Assembly: GCA_036734945.1 (NCBI GenBank)
Contig: DAIMXP010000012.1
Span: 22,403 to 86,402, forward strand
DNA length: 64,000 nt
Source: UBA4733 sp036734945
Lineage (GTDB): Bacteria > Chloroflexota > UBA4733
Direction: 5' to 3'
Part shown: positions 17,865 to 26,954 of the stretch, one piece after another
Numbering within the stretch: position 1 is the first letter of the stretch
How the letters are laid out: the number at the start of each line of letters is the position of its first letter
Translations under genes and position numbers: made by a program
The notes under the pieces: model-generated
Databases searched by the model: none
Told to the model about the DNA's origin: nothing
The model's input: the letters and a program-made list of their open reading frames with translations, nothing else

Positions 17865-18578
17865 TCAAGGCACGTTACGCTGGAAGCGGTAACCAACGTC
17901 ACGTTCCGTAATGATGTACTGCGGCGAGGACGGATGCTCGCCCAACTTCTCGCGTAGGCGTCGGATGTACTCCCATAGGCTCGCCGCTGATCCTTCGCCT
18001 GCCGGCCAGACGCGGCTCAGGAGCGTCTGGGCCGTCAGTACCTGGCCGGCGTTGCTGATCAGCAGCCAGAGCAGTCGGCTCTCTGTCGGCGTCAGGTGGA
18101 CGAGTTGGTCGCCCCTGATGACGTGCCGTCGGCGGAAGTCAACTTCCACGCCGTTGTGAAGGCGTATGGTTGCTGCTGTCGGGTGACCGGCGGGCCAGGC
18201 GCGGCGTAAGACGCTGGCAAGGCGCGCTGAGAGTTCACGAGCACTGAACGGCTTCGTCACGTAGTCGTCGGCGACATCCTGGAGCTGCTGCACCTTGCTG
18301 TCTTCATCATCCACAGCCGTCAGCACAATGACCGGCACAGCGGCGAACTGGCGGAGCTCGCGCGCTACCTCAAGGCCGCTGCCATCGGGCAGCATGAGGT
18401 CAACCACTGCAGCGTGCGGCAACTGTTCGCGCACCAGTCTCTTGCCTTCGGCCACGGTACCAGCCGTGACAACGTCGTAGCCGTCGGCCCGTAGGTGCAG
18501 CCGCAGCGACGCCAGAATGTCGATATCGTCGTCGACGAGCATCACCAACGGTCGCTCGTTGATGTCAGTCCCTTCCAC
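17865..18578 (-). CDS. OmpR/KdpE-type response regulator
   Basis: Predicted 237-residue DNA-binding response regulator. The receiver domain has VMLVDDDIDI, the phosphoacceptor Asp in AAVVDLMLPDGSG, the switch Thr in VIVLTAVDD and the Lys in YVTKPFSAREL. The C-terminal winged helix includes LTPTESRLLWLL and LWEYIRRLREKLGE with ERDVGYRF. GTG 18578 is chosen: it makes a normal-length protein and overlaps the end of the kinase gene by 14 bp. The frame is open further upstream, so the start is uncertain. Partner of the kinase at 18565-20214. Confidence 0.9.
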   Translation of the reverse strand: MEGTDINERPLVMLVDDDIDILASLRLHLRADGYDVVTAGTVAEGKRLVREQLPHAAVVDLMLPDGSGLEVARELRQFAAVPVIVLTAVDDEDSKVQQLQDVADDYVTKPFSARELSARLASVLRRAWPAGHPTAATIRLHNGVEVDFRRRHVIRGDQLVHLTPTESRLLWLLISNAGQVLTAQTLLSRVWPAGEGSAASLWEYIRRLREKLGEHPSSPQYIITERDVGYRFQRNVP

Positions 18579-20214
18579 TGCCCGCGCCAGGAGCGACCGG
18601 CGGCGCCACCGGCAAATCGACGGTAAAGGTGGCGCCATGGCCGACCTCACTTGTGACCCAGATGCTCCCCTGCATCAGGCGCGCATAGGCCTGACAGATG
18701 AAGAGACCCAGGCCCAGGCCGACCGATTCCCGTCCAGCCATCAGTGTGCTGTCGAAGCGGACGAAACGCTGGAAGAGGCCGCTTTGCTGTTCGAGCGTGA
18801 GGCCGGGACCCTCGTCACGGACGTGCAGGCGCACGCGCAAGGCGCCGTCCACCGTGACGGCTTCGGCCCTCAGCCAGACTGTCGCCGTGGCTGGGGAATA
18901 GCTCACCGCATTGCTGAGCAGATTCATGACGATCTCTTCCAGGCAGACCGGGTCGGCCAGCACCGGAGGCAAGGACAACGGAACCTGGTCGAGAATGGTG
19001 CACCTCGGATCTCGTCGCCGCGTGTCGTTGGCGATACCTTGTACCAGGGTTCGCAGGTCAACGGATGTCAACTCGACCTGCAACTGGCCGGAGCGAATGC
19101 GCGATGCGCTGAGCAGGTTTCGCACGATGTCGCCCAGCCGTCCGCTCAGATGCTCGACCCTTTCCAGGCAGTAACGCTGTTCCGCCGGGTCGAGCGCGAC
19201 TTCGGTTCGGCTCAGGGCCTCGGCATAGCTGCGCAGCGCGGCCACCGGATTGCGCAGTTCGTGCGAGGCCATAGCGATGAACTCACTTTGTGTCCGGCTG
19301 GTGAGCTCCCAGGCATAGGCCTCGGCGGCCTGCCTCCGCAAGTAGGTGCGCTCGATAGTCAAACCGGCCTGGCGAGCAAACACCGTCAGCAGGCGTTCGG
19401 TATCCTCCGGAAAGGGCTCCGATTTGCGATACACCTCCAGCACGGCCAGGGTTTGCCGGTTCACCGCGATGGGAACGGCCATGCAGTGATCGGTCCAGAT
19501 AGGCGTTGCCTCCCAGCCCTGCCAGCTTTCGCCGGCTAAGCGGCCGGCCAGGTCGCCGCGCGCCGGCCAGGCCGTCAGGCCGGCAGCGGCGCCGGGCTGC
19601 AAGCTGCCGTCGTTGTCGCGCAGATAGAGCGCGCTGCCGTCTGCAGAGATCAGGCGTTGGGCGATGTCTGCCAGCAACGGCCAGAGTTCTTCAGCATCAA
19701 TCCCCGACGATGCCAAACGCCCAACCTCCGTTACCGTGTGGACGACACGATCGCGGGCATCACGCAATTCAGCGGTGAGGCTCTGAAGACTGGCGGTCAT
19801 GCTATCCATGGCGCCGGCTAGTTCGCCCAACTCATCATGGCGGTGGAACGGCGCTCGCACGGAAAAGTCGCCCTGGCCGATTCGATAGGCCGTTGTCGCC
19901 AGTTGCACGATGGGGACGCTCAAGCGGCGGTGGGAGAGGACGCCCAGGCCAATAGCCGCGATGGTCGCCCAGATCAACCCGGCGATCGTGTGCGCCGCTC
20001 CCTGGCGGTCCTGCGTGGACCAGTAGATGAGCAGGAGCAGGAAGGGGACGGTCGTCACCAGGCTCAACAGCGTAATCTGATTGCCGATGGTGGCACGGGG
20101 CAGCGGTTGGAACGGTTTTTGAAGGAGCCGTCCTATCCGGTTGAGCGCGCCGGCCAGCAGAGCGCGGTAGGATCGGCGGCCCTGTCGGGCGACCGCTGGA
20201 TGGGGTCGCTGCAC
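18565..20214 (-). CDS. Sensor histidine kinase (HAMP-GAF-HisKA-HATPase)
   Basis: This 549-residue membrane kinase starts at GTG with GGGAGAG upstream. Two hydrophobic segments (about 46-66 and 77-95) flank a very short outside loop, so sensing may be membrane-embedded or cytoplasmic. A HAMP domain (about 96-150) and a GAF-like domain (about 165-310) follow. The H-box is ASHELRNPVAAL, the N-box VMNLLSNAVSYS, and the G-boxes DEGPGL and GLGLGLFI. It phosphorylates the adjacent response regulator. The input signal is unknown. Confidence 0.92.
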   Translation of the reverse strand: MQRPHPAVARQGRRSYRALLAGALNRIGRLLQKPFQPLPRATIGNQITLLSLVTTVPFLLLLIYWSTQDRQGAAHTIAGLIWATIAAIGLGVLSHRRLSVPIVQLATTAYRIGQGDFSVRAPFHRHDELGELAGAMDSMTASLQSLTAELRDARDRVVHTVTEVGRLASSGIDAEELWPLLADIAQRLISADGSALYLRDNDGSLQPGAAAGLTAWPARGDLAGRLAGESWQGWEATPIWTDHCMAVPIAVNRQTLAVLEVYRKSEPFPEDTERLLTVFARQAGLTIERTYLRRQAAEAYAWELTSRTQSEFIAMASHELRNPVAALRSYAEALSRTEVALDPAEQRYCLERVEHLSGRLGDIVRNLLSASRIRSGQLQVELTSVDLRTLVQGIANDTRRRDPRCTILDQVPLSLPPVLADPVCLEEIVMNLLSNAVSYSPATATVWLRAEAVTVDGALRVRLHVRDEGPGLTLEQQSGLFQRFVRFDSTLMAGRESVGLGLGLFICQAYARLMQGSIWVTSEVGHGATFTVDLPVAPPVAPGAGSGRD

Positions 20215-20415
20215 GTCGCGCTCTCCCCGCTGCGATTAGACCGTTAAGAAGCGCATGTCGTTGTAGCACAATCGAGACTGCTTTGCACACTGCCCGTCAG
20301 CTACGAAGCGCCCTCCGGCGTCGCGTTGAGCCAGATATTGAGGTTCAGGCGCTATGGTAGACGACAAACGCACCTCCACCCCGCGGTGTACAGACGCAAC
20401 CATGAGGAGGCCCCG

Positions 20416-21444
20416 ATGGTGATTGCTACCGAACCTGTGCTGCCCACCTACCTGCCGCAGGACGAATCCGCGCTGGCCGAGGTCCATCAGTATCTCATCC
20501 AGGCGCTCAAGAACAGCGAGCAGAAGCTGGGTAGCACGTTGCGCGACGCCTGCCTCTACGCCGTGGGGCCGCAAGGCAAGATGATGCGGCCGGCGCTGAT
20601 GCTGGAAGCCTGTCGGGCCGTCGGCGGCAAGCCGGAGCAAATCCTGCCGGCGGTGGCCGGCACGGAGTACGGCCACACCGCCAGCTTGATCCACGACGAT
20701 CTGATCGATGGCGACAGCGTCCGGCGGGGCCAGGAGGCGGTGCACCGCCGCTATGGGTTGGATTACGCGGTGCTCGGCGGCGATTACCTCATCTTCCAGA
20801 CCTACCACTGCTTCACCCGCTGCGCCGCCCTTGGCGTGCCGAGCGACCGCGTCCTGCGCGCCATCGCCTTGCTCTCCGCCACCTGCATGGAGATGTGCGA
20901 AGGTCAGGCCCTGGAAGCGGAGCTAGTTGGTAACTGCGACGTGACTCGTGAGCTATATCTCCAGGTGATTCATTTGAAGACGGCCACCTTCACCGCCAGC
21001 GCTGCCCAGATTGGCGCCGTGCTGGGCGGCGGCCAGGAGCAGGAGATTCAGGCGCTGGGGGCCTACGGCGAGCATCTCGGCCTCGCCTTTCAAGTGATCG
21101 ATGACCTGCTCTGCTACACGGAGAGTGACGACGTGATCAAGAAGCCGGTGGTCAGTGACCTGGCCAACCGCCGTGTCACGCTGCCGATCATCTACGCGCT
21201 GGAACAGGCAACGCCGCCGCAGCACCGCTGGCTTCGCGACCTTTTTGCCGCCCCACAGCCGGACCTGACGCAGCAGCCCGCCTTGCTGGAGTTGCTGCGC
21301 ACGACCGGCGCCATCGACCGGGCACGCGCCGACGCCGAGCAGTTCGCCGGCATGGCCCGCCAGCACGTCGGAGCACTGCGGCCAACCGCCAGCCGGGAGC
21401 ACCTGGCAGCCCTGGCTGACATGGCGGTGCATCGTCATCACTAA
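20416..21444 (+). CDS. Polyprenyl (probably GGPP or longer) diphosphate synthase
   Basis: A 342-residue trans-isoprenyl diphosphate synthase that elongates allylic diphosphates with IPP. The first Asp-rich motif is DDLID (D94-D98) and the second is DDLLCYTESD (from D229). The residues four and five before the first motif are small (Ser, Ala), which in this family favours products of C20 or longer. ATG 20416 has GAGGAGG upstream. It opens a run of isoprenoid and lipid genes (acyltransferase, terpene cyclase, UbiA, DXS) and probably supplies their prenyl diphosphate. Chain length is inferred. Confidence 0.9.
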   Translation: MVIATEPVLPTYLPQDESALAEVHQYLIQALKNSEQKLGSTLRDACLYAVGPQGKMMRPALMLEACRAVGGKPEQILPAVAGTEYGHTASLIHDDLIDGDSVRRGQEAVHRRYGLDYAVLGGDYLIFQTYHCFTRCAALGVPSDRVLRAIALLSATCMEMCEGQALEAELVGNCDVTRELYLQVIHLKTATFTASAAQIGAVLGGGQEQEIQALGAYGEHLGLAFQVIDDLLCYTESDDVIKKPVVSDLANRRVTLPIIYALEQATPPQHRWLRDLFAAPQPDLTQQPALLELLRTTGAIDRARADAEQFAGMARQHVGALRPTASREHLAALADMAVHRHH

Positions 21445-21448
21445 GCGC

Positions 21449-22348
21449 ATGCCAACTCGCCTCGCCTCCGCCCGCCTCGCCGGTCAACTGGTACCGCTGC
21501 TGGGGGCTGCCCTATGCGACCTCCCGAACGGTTCGACGCGCACTGCTGTGGACGGCCTGGGCCTGCTCGCCTGGGCTTTGACGCCGGGCCGCCGCCGGGC
21601 CACGGGGGAAAACTATGCTGCCCTCCTGGAGCAGTCGCCCCAATCGCCGGAAGTCGGCCGGCTGGTGCGCCAGGCATACAAGCACTATGGCCGCATGGCG
21701 CTGGCCTTTTTCACCATGACGCAAGTCGCCAACAGGGATCTACTGGCTCGCGCGCACGTATCGGGAAGGGAGTATCTGGACAATGCGCTACAGCAAGGCC
21801 ATGGCGCCATCCTCGTGCTGCCACATCTGGGCAACTGGGACATGGCAGCGCGGCTCTGTCTGGCGCTCGGCTATCCACTGACTGCCGTGGTGGAGGATGA
21901 CTGGAGCGCTGCGTTTGCCGGGCAGGCGCGCAGGCGCGACGGGCTTCACGTCCTCCCGCGGGCGCGTTCGCTGCGCCCCCTCCGGCGCGCCCTCGACAGC
22001 AACGAGCCGGTGGCGCTGCTCTGCGACGTGGCGCCGCCAGGTGTCCACGCCACGGCAGTCTGCTTCGGCGGCCAGCGCGCCTACCTGCCGGTCGGACCGG
22101 CCCGGCTGGCGATTGCCAGCGGCGCGCCGCTCATCCCCTGCGCCGCCGTCACCCTGGCCGATGGTCGCCCGAGCATCACCGCCAACCCCGCCATCTATCC
22201 GCCATCGCCAAACGACGCCAGATCGCTGCCGGAGCAGGTTCAGCAACTCATGCAGGCGGTCGCCGTTCATTTTGAGCAGTTGATCCGGCAGCACCCGGAA
22301 CAATGGTATGCCTTCCGATCTCTGGGAGCACTGACCAATGCGACCTGA
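21449..22348 (+). CDS. LpxL/PatA-like lysophospholipid acyltransferase
   Basis: A 299-residue protein resembling bacterial lauroyl/PIM acyltransferases, which transfer acyl chains to glycolipids. The catalytic HxxxxD motif is HLGNWD, preceded by GAILVLPHLGN. A conserved Glu/Arg region is altered: VVEDDWSAAFAGQARR and RRALDSNEPVALLCD are the usual substrate-binding segments. It starts 4 bp after the prenyl synthase gene and its end overlaps the terpene cyclase start by 11 bp, so it is tightly coupled to the isoprenoid genes. Acceptor unknown. Confidence 0.82.
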   Translation: MPTRLASARLAGQLVPLLGAALCDLPNGSTRTAVDGLGLLAWALTPGRRRATGENYAALLEQSPQSPEVGRLVRQAYKHYGRMALAFFTMTQVANRDLLARAHVSGREYLDNALQQGHGAILVLPHLGNWDMAARLCLALGYPLTAVVEDDWSAAFAGQARRRDGLHVLPRARSLRPLRRALDSNEPVALLCDVAPPGVHATAVCFGGQRAYLPVGPARLAIASGAPLIPCAAVTLADGRPSITANPAIYPPSPNDARSLPEQVQQLMQAVAVHFEQLIRQHPEQWYAFRSLGALTNAT

Positions 22349-24056
22349 TACATGGAGCATTGTTCCTGCCACCACGTCGCCGCTGATGACTGCGTCCGGC
22401 GACCGGCGCGTCGATGCGGCCATCACCCGCACGCTGCGTTACCTCGAAGGCCGGCGCCGCGCCAATGGAACCTGGGCGGGTGATCTCTCCAGTTCCGCCC
22501 TGGCAACGGCCATCGCCACTGTCGCCCTCCGCCGCCACGCCCCGATTCGGCTAGCGATGCGCCTGCGCGCCGGGACGGAGTGGCTGGCTGCTACCCAGGG
22601 GCAGGATGGTGGCTGGGGTGACGCCGTGACCGACGACAGCACGGTCAACGCCACCGCGCTGGCCGTGGCCGCGCTGCACCTGGAACAGCCGCAGCGCTAC
22701 CAGGAGCAGATCGCGCGGGGCAGGCGCTGGATTGATGAGGCCGGCGGCTTCGCGGCCATCAACGACCCGGAGCAGGCGACGTTGAGCGGACCTTGCCGGA
22801 CGGTCTGGGCAATGGCGGAACTGGTACCGTGGCGGGCCATTCGCTCCCTGCCGGTCGAGATTTCCTTGCTGCCCAAGCCGATACGCCGGACCATCTCCAC
22901 CACCTTCCCGGCCTTTCTCAGCCTGGCGATGCTGCACGACCGGCATCGACCGGTCGCCCGTTTGCGGCGGCCGCTGCGACGGCTGGTGGAACGGCGGGGG
23001 CTGCGCTGGCTACAGCGCGCCCAGTGTGCCAACGGCGGCTACGAAGAGTCGGCCTTCCTCACCTCCATCGTCGCCATGTGCCTGATCGAGACACCAGGCA
23101 GCGCCATCGCCCAGCGCGCCGCGGCCTACGTCGAACAGGCCCAACGCGCCGACGGCAGTTGGCCCATCGACCGCGAGCTGGAGACCTTCGATAGCGCGCT
23201 GACGGTGCAGGCCCTTGCAACGCACGGCAACGCTCTTATCGGCCCGGCGGATGCCGCCCTGCACCGGTGGTTTCAGGATACGCAGTTCCGCGCGGTCTGC
23301 TTCCCCACCGGCGCGCAGCCGGGCGGTTGGGCCTGGGCACAGCCGGGCGGCTGGCCGGACATGGACGACTCTTCTGCCGCCATTCGCGCCCTGCTGCGCC
23401 TGGGTGAGCGGTCCGACCAGGCCAGCATCCAAAACGGCTTGCGCTTCATGCGCTGGATGCAGAACCGCGACGGCTCCTGGTCGACCTTCGTCAAGAACTC
23501 CCGCATGCCCTTTGACCGCGCCTGTCCCTACATCACCGGCCACGCGCTGGCCGCTTTCGCCGAAGCGGGGGTCCCGTCGAGTGACCCGGCCGTGGCGCGG
23601 GCCATAACCTTCCTGGAGCGAGCGCAGCGCTCGGATGGCTCCTTTGAGGCCATCTGGTTCCGCAACTCGGTGGCCGGCACGGCGTCGGTGCTGGAAGCAC
23701 TGGCGCTGCTGGGACAGGGCGACGGGTTGACGGCACGGCGGGCTGCCAACTGGCTGGCGGTGTCCCAACGGCCCGATGGCGGCTGGGGAGGCGACGGCGC
23801 CAAGCCCTCATCGGCCGAAGAAACAGCCTGGGCCATGCACGCCCTGCTCCTGCGCGACCGCACCTTCAACACGGGGGCCGCGCGGCGGGCCGTCGACTGG
23901 TTGCTCGATAAACAACGTGACGACGGCGCCTGGGACCCGTCCGTGATCGGCCTCTACTACAGCACCCTCTGGTACTCCGACAGTATGTACGCCGTTGCCT
24001 TGCCCTTGCAGGCACTCGCTGCCTACCAGCGTTCCGCGGCGGGACTGCGCGAATGA
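22338..24056 (+). CDS. Class II terpene cyclase, squalene-hopene cyclase-like
   Basis: This 572-residue protein has repeated QW-type motifs (QGQDGGWG, QRADGSWP, QNRDGSWS, QRSDGSFE, QRPDGGWGG, QRDDGAWD) that build alpha/alpha-barrels. It carries the protonating DxDD motif as D341-M-D-D344. Squalene-hopene cyclases are about 630 residues, so this is shorter by about 60. The class cyclises squalene or long polyprenyl chains by acid initiation. Its position between prenyl synthase and UbiA genes suggests a substrate made in this cluster rather than classic hopanoids, and no squalene synthase is in the window. Product is unknown. Confidence 0.85.
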   Translation: MRPDTWSIVPATTSPLMTASGDRRVDAAITRTLRYLEGRRRANGTWAGDLSSSALATAIATVALRRHAPIRLAMRLRAGTEWLAATQGQDGGWGDAVTDDSTVNATALAVAALHLEQPQRYQEQIARGRRWIDEAGGFAAINDPEQATLSGPCRTVWAMAELVPWRAIRSLPVEISLLPKPIRRTISTTFPAFLSLAMLHDRHRPVARLRRPLRRLVERRGLRWLQRAQCANGGYEESAFLTSIVAMCLIETPGSAIAQRAAAYVEQAQRADGSWPIDRELETFDSALTVQALATHGNALIGPADAALHRWFQDTQFRAVCFPTGAQPGGWAWAQPGGWPDMDDSSAAIRALLRLGERSDQASIQNGLRFMRWMQNRDGSWSTFVKNSRMPFDRACPYITGHALAAFAEAGVPSSDPAVARAITFLERAQRSDGSFEAIWFRNSVAGTASVLEALALLGQGDGLTARRAANWLAVSQRPDGGWGGDGAKPSSAEETAWAMHALLLRDRTFNTGAARRAVDWLLDKQRDDGAWDPSVIGLYYSTLWYSDSMYAVALPLQALAAYQRSAAGLRE

Positions 24057-25138
24057 AGCATCCCCTGCGCGTCAAAGCCTTCGCCTACCTGGAGATGGCG
24101 CGACCCTATACCCTGTTCCACGCCGGCACGCTCTGCCTGGCGGCGGGACTTGTGGCGGCACAGGGGCACATCTCGGCCGGCCGTGCCCTGCTGATCTGGC
24201 TGACGCCGACCGTCGGCTGGCTGGCCGGTCTGGCGACTTCCGACTACCACGACCGCCAACTGGACCGGGTGGCGAAGCCGATGCGGCCGATCCCGTCGGG
24301 CCGCGTGGGCGAGCGGGAGGCCTTCCGGCTCATGGTCGGCCTGATCGTGGCCGGCTTCGTCGGCGCGCTCCTGCTTGGCTGGCGCACCTTCGCGCTGGCC
24401 TGGCTGGTGATGATCCTGGGGGTCGCCTACGCCCGCACGTTCAAGGCAAAAGGCTTCCTCGGTCATTTCGATCGCGGCCTGCTCGCCGGTCTGACGGTGC
24501 TCTTCGGCAGCATCGCCGCCACCGGTGGCGTGCCGTCGCGCATGTGGCTGCTGGTGGCGCTGTTCTTCTGCCACGACAGCGCGACGAACCTGCTGGGCGC
24601 CGTGCGCGACCTGGAAGGGGACAGGGCGGCAGGCTACCAGACGGCGCCGGTACGCTACGGCGTGGCCGTATCCGGCGCCATTGCCGGCGGCCTGATGCTG
24701 CTCTGGATGGCTATTGGCCTGGCATTTGCGTTGAGCACGGTCTGGAAGCCGCTGTTTGCAGTGCTATTCGCGGCAGCCGTCGTTGGTGATGTGCTGGCGC
24801 TGTTCCAGATGACGCCGGCTAATCGGGCGGACGGAGCGGACGCCGGTGGCGACGCGCGTACCCAGCGTCGCCACGCGGCGCTGGGGGCGCACAAGGTTCT
24901 GGTCATTGAGCGGCTAATATTGTCTGTTGCCTTTGCGGCTACTGTACTGTCGCCAGTCAAGGCGCTCGTCTTGCTGGCGGTGCTGGCATCAACAACCTGG
25001 TGGGCACAGTTGCGTCTGCGTGATCGCTACGAGTTCGCGCCAATGAAAGTGGAAGAACCAAAAGGTGGACGTGGAAAACCACCGGAAGAGAAGGGTGAAA
25101 GCCGTGGGCATGCTGGAACATCTGCGCGGACCGCATGA
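24053..25138 (+). CDS. UbiA-family prenyltransferase
   Basis: A 361-residue integral membrane prenyltransferase with about eight hydrophobic helices. The first Asp-rich motif is DYHDRQLDRVAKPMRPIPSG, with Ser where Asn usually begins the motif. The second is RDLEGDRAAGYQT. Such enzymes attach prenyl chains to aromatic or glycerol-phosphate acceptors. The start overlaps the cyclase stop by 4 bp (ATGA). The C-terminus is a charged tail rich in Lys, Glu and Gly that overlaps the start of the DXS gene by about 35 bp. Acceptor unknown. Confidence 0.88.
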   Translation: MKHPLRVKAFAYLEMARPYTLFHAGTLCLAAGLVAAQGHISAGRALLIWLTPTVGWLAGLATSDYHDRQLDRVAKPMRPIPSGRVGEREAFRLMVGLIVAGFVGALLLGWRTFALAWLVMILGVAYARTFKAKGFLGHFDRGLLAGLTVLFGSIAATGGVPSRMWLLVALFFCHDSATNLLGAVRDLEGDRAAGYQTAPVRYGVAVSGAIAGGLMLLWMAIGLAFALSTVWKPLFAVLFAAAVVGDVLALFQMTPANRADGADAGGDARTQRRHAALGAHKVLVIERLILSVAFAATVLSPVKALVLLAVLASTTWWAQLRLRDRYEFAPMKVEEPKGGRGKPPEEKGESRGHAGTSARTA

Positions 25139-26954
25139 ACTCAAGGGTATGACAGCGCCGGAATTGGCAACGCTGGCGCAAGAAATACGCGACGAGTTGA
25201 TGCGCGTCATTCCGCGCAACGGCGGCCACTATGGCCCGAACCTGGGCGTCGTCGAACTGACGCTCGCCCTGCATCGTGTTTTTGACAGTCCGCGCGACCG
25301 CCTCTTCTGGGATGTCGGCCACCAGTCTTACCCGCACAAGCTCGTCACCGGCCGCTTCCACCAGTTCGAAACCTTGCGCCAGGAAGGCGGCCTCTTCGGC
25401 TACCCGTCCCCAGCGGAGAGCGAACATGATCCGGTCTACGCCGCCCACGCCGGCCACTCCATCTCCCTCGCCACGGGGGTCGCCCTCGCCAACGCAGTGC
25501 TCGGCAAGGAGGGTGAAGCGGTCGCCATCATCGGCGATGGCGCGATGACCGCCGGGATGGCCTACGAAGCGCTCGACCATCTAGGCGGTACCGGCAAGCG
25601 GGTCATTATCGTCCTCAACGACAACGGTATGTCCATCTGCGCCAATGTCGGCGCGCTTCCCAATCACCTCAAGCATTTCGCGCCCGCCAACACCGGTCCG
25701 ACCAGCCCCTTCCTCTGGGAAGCCTTCGGCATCCGCTACCTAGGTCCCGTGGATGGGCACGATATTGCCGCTATGGAGCAGGCGTTCCTGGAGGCGCGCG
25801 CCACGCCGGGACCGGTGATGGTACACGTCTGCAGCATCAAGGGTAAGGGTGATGCACGGGCCGAGGCCGACGCCACAGGGTGGCATGACATGGCGCCGAC
25901 GCCAACTATCGGCATGAAGCCGGCCGTCGCCTCCTGGTCGAGCTTTGCCGCCGACGCGATCGTGCGGGCGGCTGAGCAGGATCGGCGCGTGGTCGCCATC
26001 ACCGCCGCCATGGCCAAAGGCACCGGACTGACCAAATTCCGCAGCCGCTTTCCCGAGCGCTTCTTTGATGTCGGCATCGCCGAGCAGCACGCCGTCGCTC
26101 TCGCTGCCGGGCTGGCCCGGCAGGGGGCGCGTCCCGTGGTCGGCATCTATTCCACCTTCCTGCAGCGCGCCTACGACCAGTTCATCCATGACGTGTGCAT
26201 TCAGGATCTGCCTGTGGTCTTCGCGCTGGACCGTGCCGGCATTGTAGGCGACGACGGCAAGACGCAGCAGGGCGTCTTCGACTATTCCTACATGCGCTGC
26301 ATCCCCAACGTCGTCCTGATGGCCCCGAAAGACGAGAATGAACTGCAGCACATGCTGCACACCGCCCTGCAGCACGACGGCCCGATCGCCGTGCGCTATC
26401 CGCGCGGCGCAGCCCTCGGCGTGGCCCTCGACGCCACACCGCAACGCCTGCCGATCGGCAAGGCAGAAGTGCTGCGCCGTGGCCCCGACGTGGCCTTGCT
26501 CGGCATCGGCCTGGGTGTGGAAGCCGCCATGCAGGCGGCGGAGCAGTTGGCGACCGAAGGCGTGTCGGCTACCGTCGTCAACGCTCGCTTCGTCAAACCC
26601 CTGGACCGTGACCTGATCCTGGAGTTGGCAAGCACCGTGGGCCGTTTAATCACCATCGAAGAGAACGCCCTGGCCGGCGGCTTCGGCAGCGCCGTCTGGG
26701 AACTGCTGGAGCACGAGGGCGTCCACGATTGCCGGCTTCACCGCGTCGGCGTGCCTGACGAGTTCGTGGAGCACGGCCCACAGGCCTCCTGGCGCAAGCG
26801 CTACGGCCTGGACGCGGCCGGCGTGGCCGCGGCGGTGCAGCAGCACTATCCCGAGCTGTTCCGCCCGGAGAACCGCGAAAGCCGCTGCACTTCAGGTCGC
26901 GAAGCGGCACCATCCAAGCGGCAACGTGCTACGGAGCCCGTCGGCGCGCGATGA
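25104..26954 (+). CDS. dxs: 1-deoxy-D-xylulose-5-phosphate synthase
   Basis: About 616 residues; condenses pyruvate and glyceraldehyde 3-phosphate with thiamine diphosphate, the first step of the MEP pathway. Thiamine-binding motif is GDGAMTAGMAYEALDH, ending at VLNDNGMSI. The transketolase core has FDVGIAEQHAVALAAGLA and DRAGIVGDDGKTQQG. GTG 25104 is chosen for AAGGG about 8 bases upstream; ATG 25110 is equally compatible with homologues. A conspicuous C-terminal Lys/Arg-rich tail follows the normal end. It supplies precursors for the genes just upstream. Confidence 0.95.
   Translation: MGMLEHLRGPHELKGMTAPELATLAQEIRDELMRVIPRNGGHYGPNLGVVELTLALHRVFDSPRDRLFWDVGHQSYPHKLVTGRFHQFETLRQEGGLFGYPSPAESEHDPVYAAHAGHSISLATGVALANAVLGKEGEAVAIIGDGAMTAGMAYEALDHLGGTGKRVIIVLNDNGMSICANVGALPNHLKHFAPANTGPTSPFLWEAFGIRYLGPVDGHDIAAMEQAFLEARATPGPVMVHVCSIKGKGDARAEADATGWHDMAPTPTIGMKPAVASWSSFAADAIVRAAEQDRRVVAITAAMAKGTGLTKFRSRFPERFFDVGIAEQHAVALAAGLARQGARPVVGIYSTFLQRAYDQFIHDVCIQDLPVVFALDRAGIVGDDGKTQQGVFDYSYMRCIPNVVLMAPKDENELQHMLHTALQHDGPIAVRYPRGAALGVALDATPQRLPIGKAEVLRRGPDVALLGIGLGVEAAMQAAEQLATEGVSATVVNARFVKPLDRDLILELASTVGRLITIEENALAGGFGSAVWELLEHEGVHDCRLHRVGVPDEFVEHGPQASWRKRYGLDAAGVAAAVQQHYPELFRPENRESRCTSGREAAPSKRQRATEPVGAR

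Noticed and set aside
18517..19539. 340-codon plus-strand frame opposite the histidine kinase
   Set aside because: It is a shadow of the kinase, which has H, N and G boxes.
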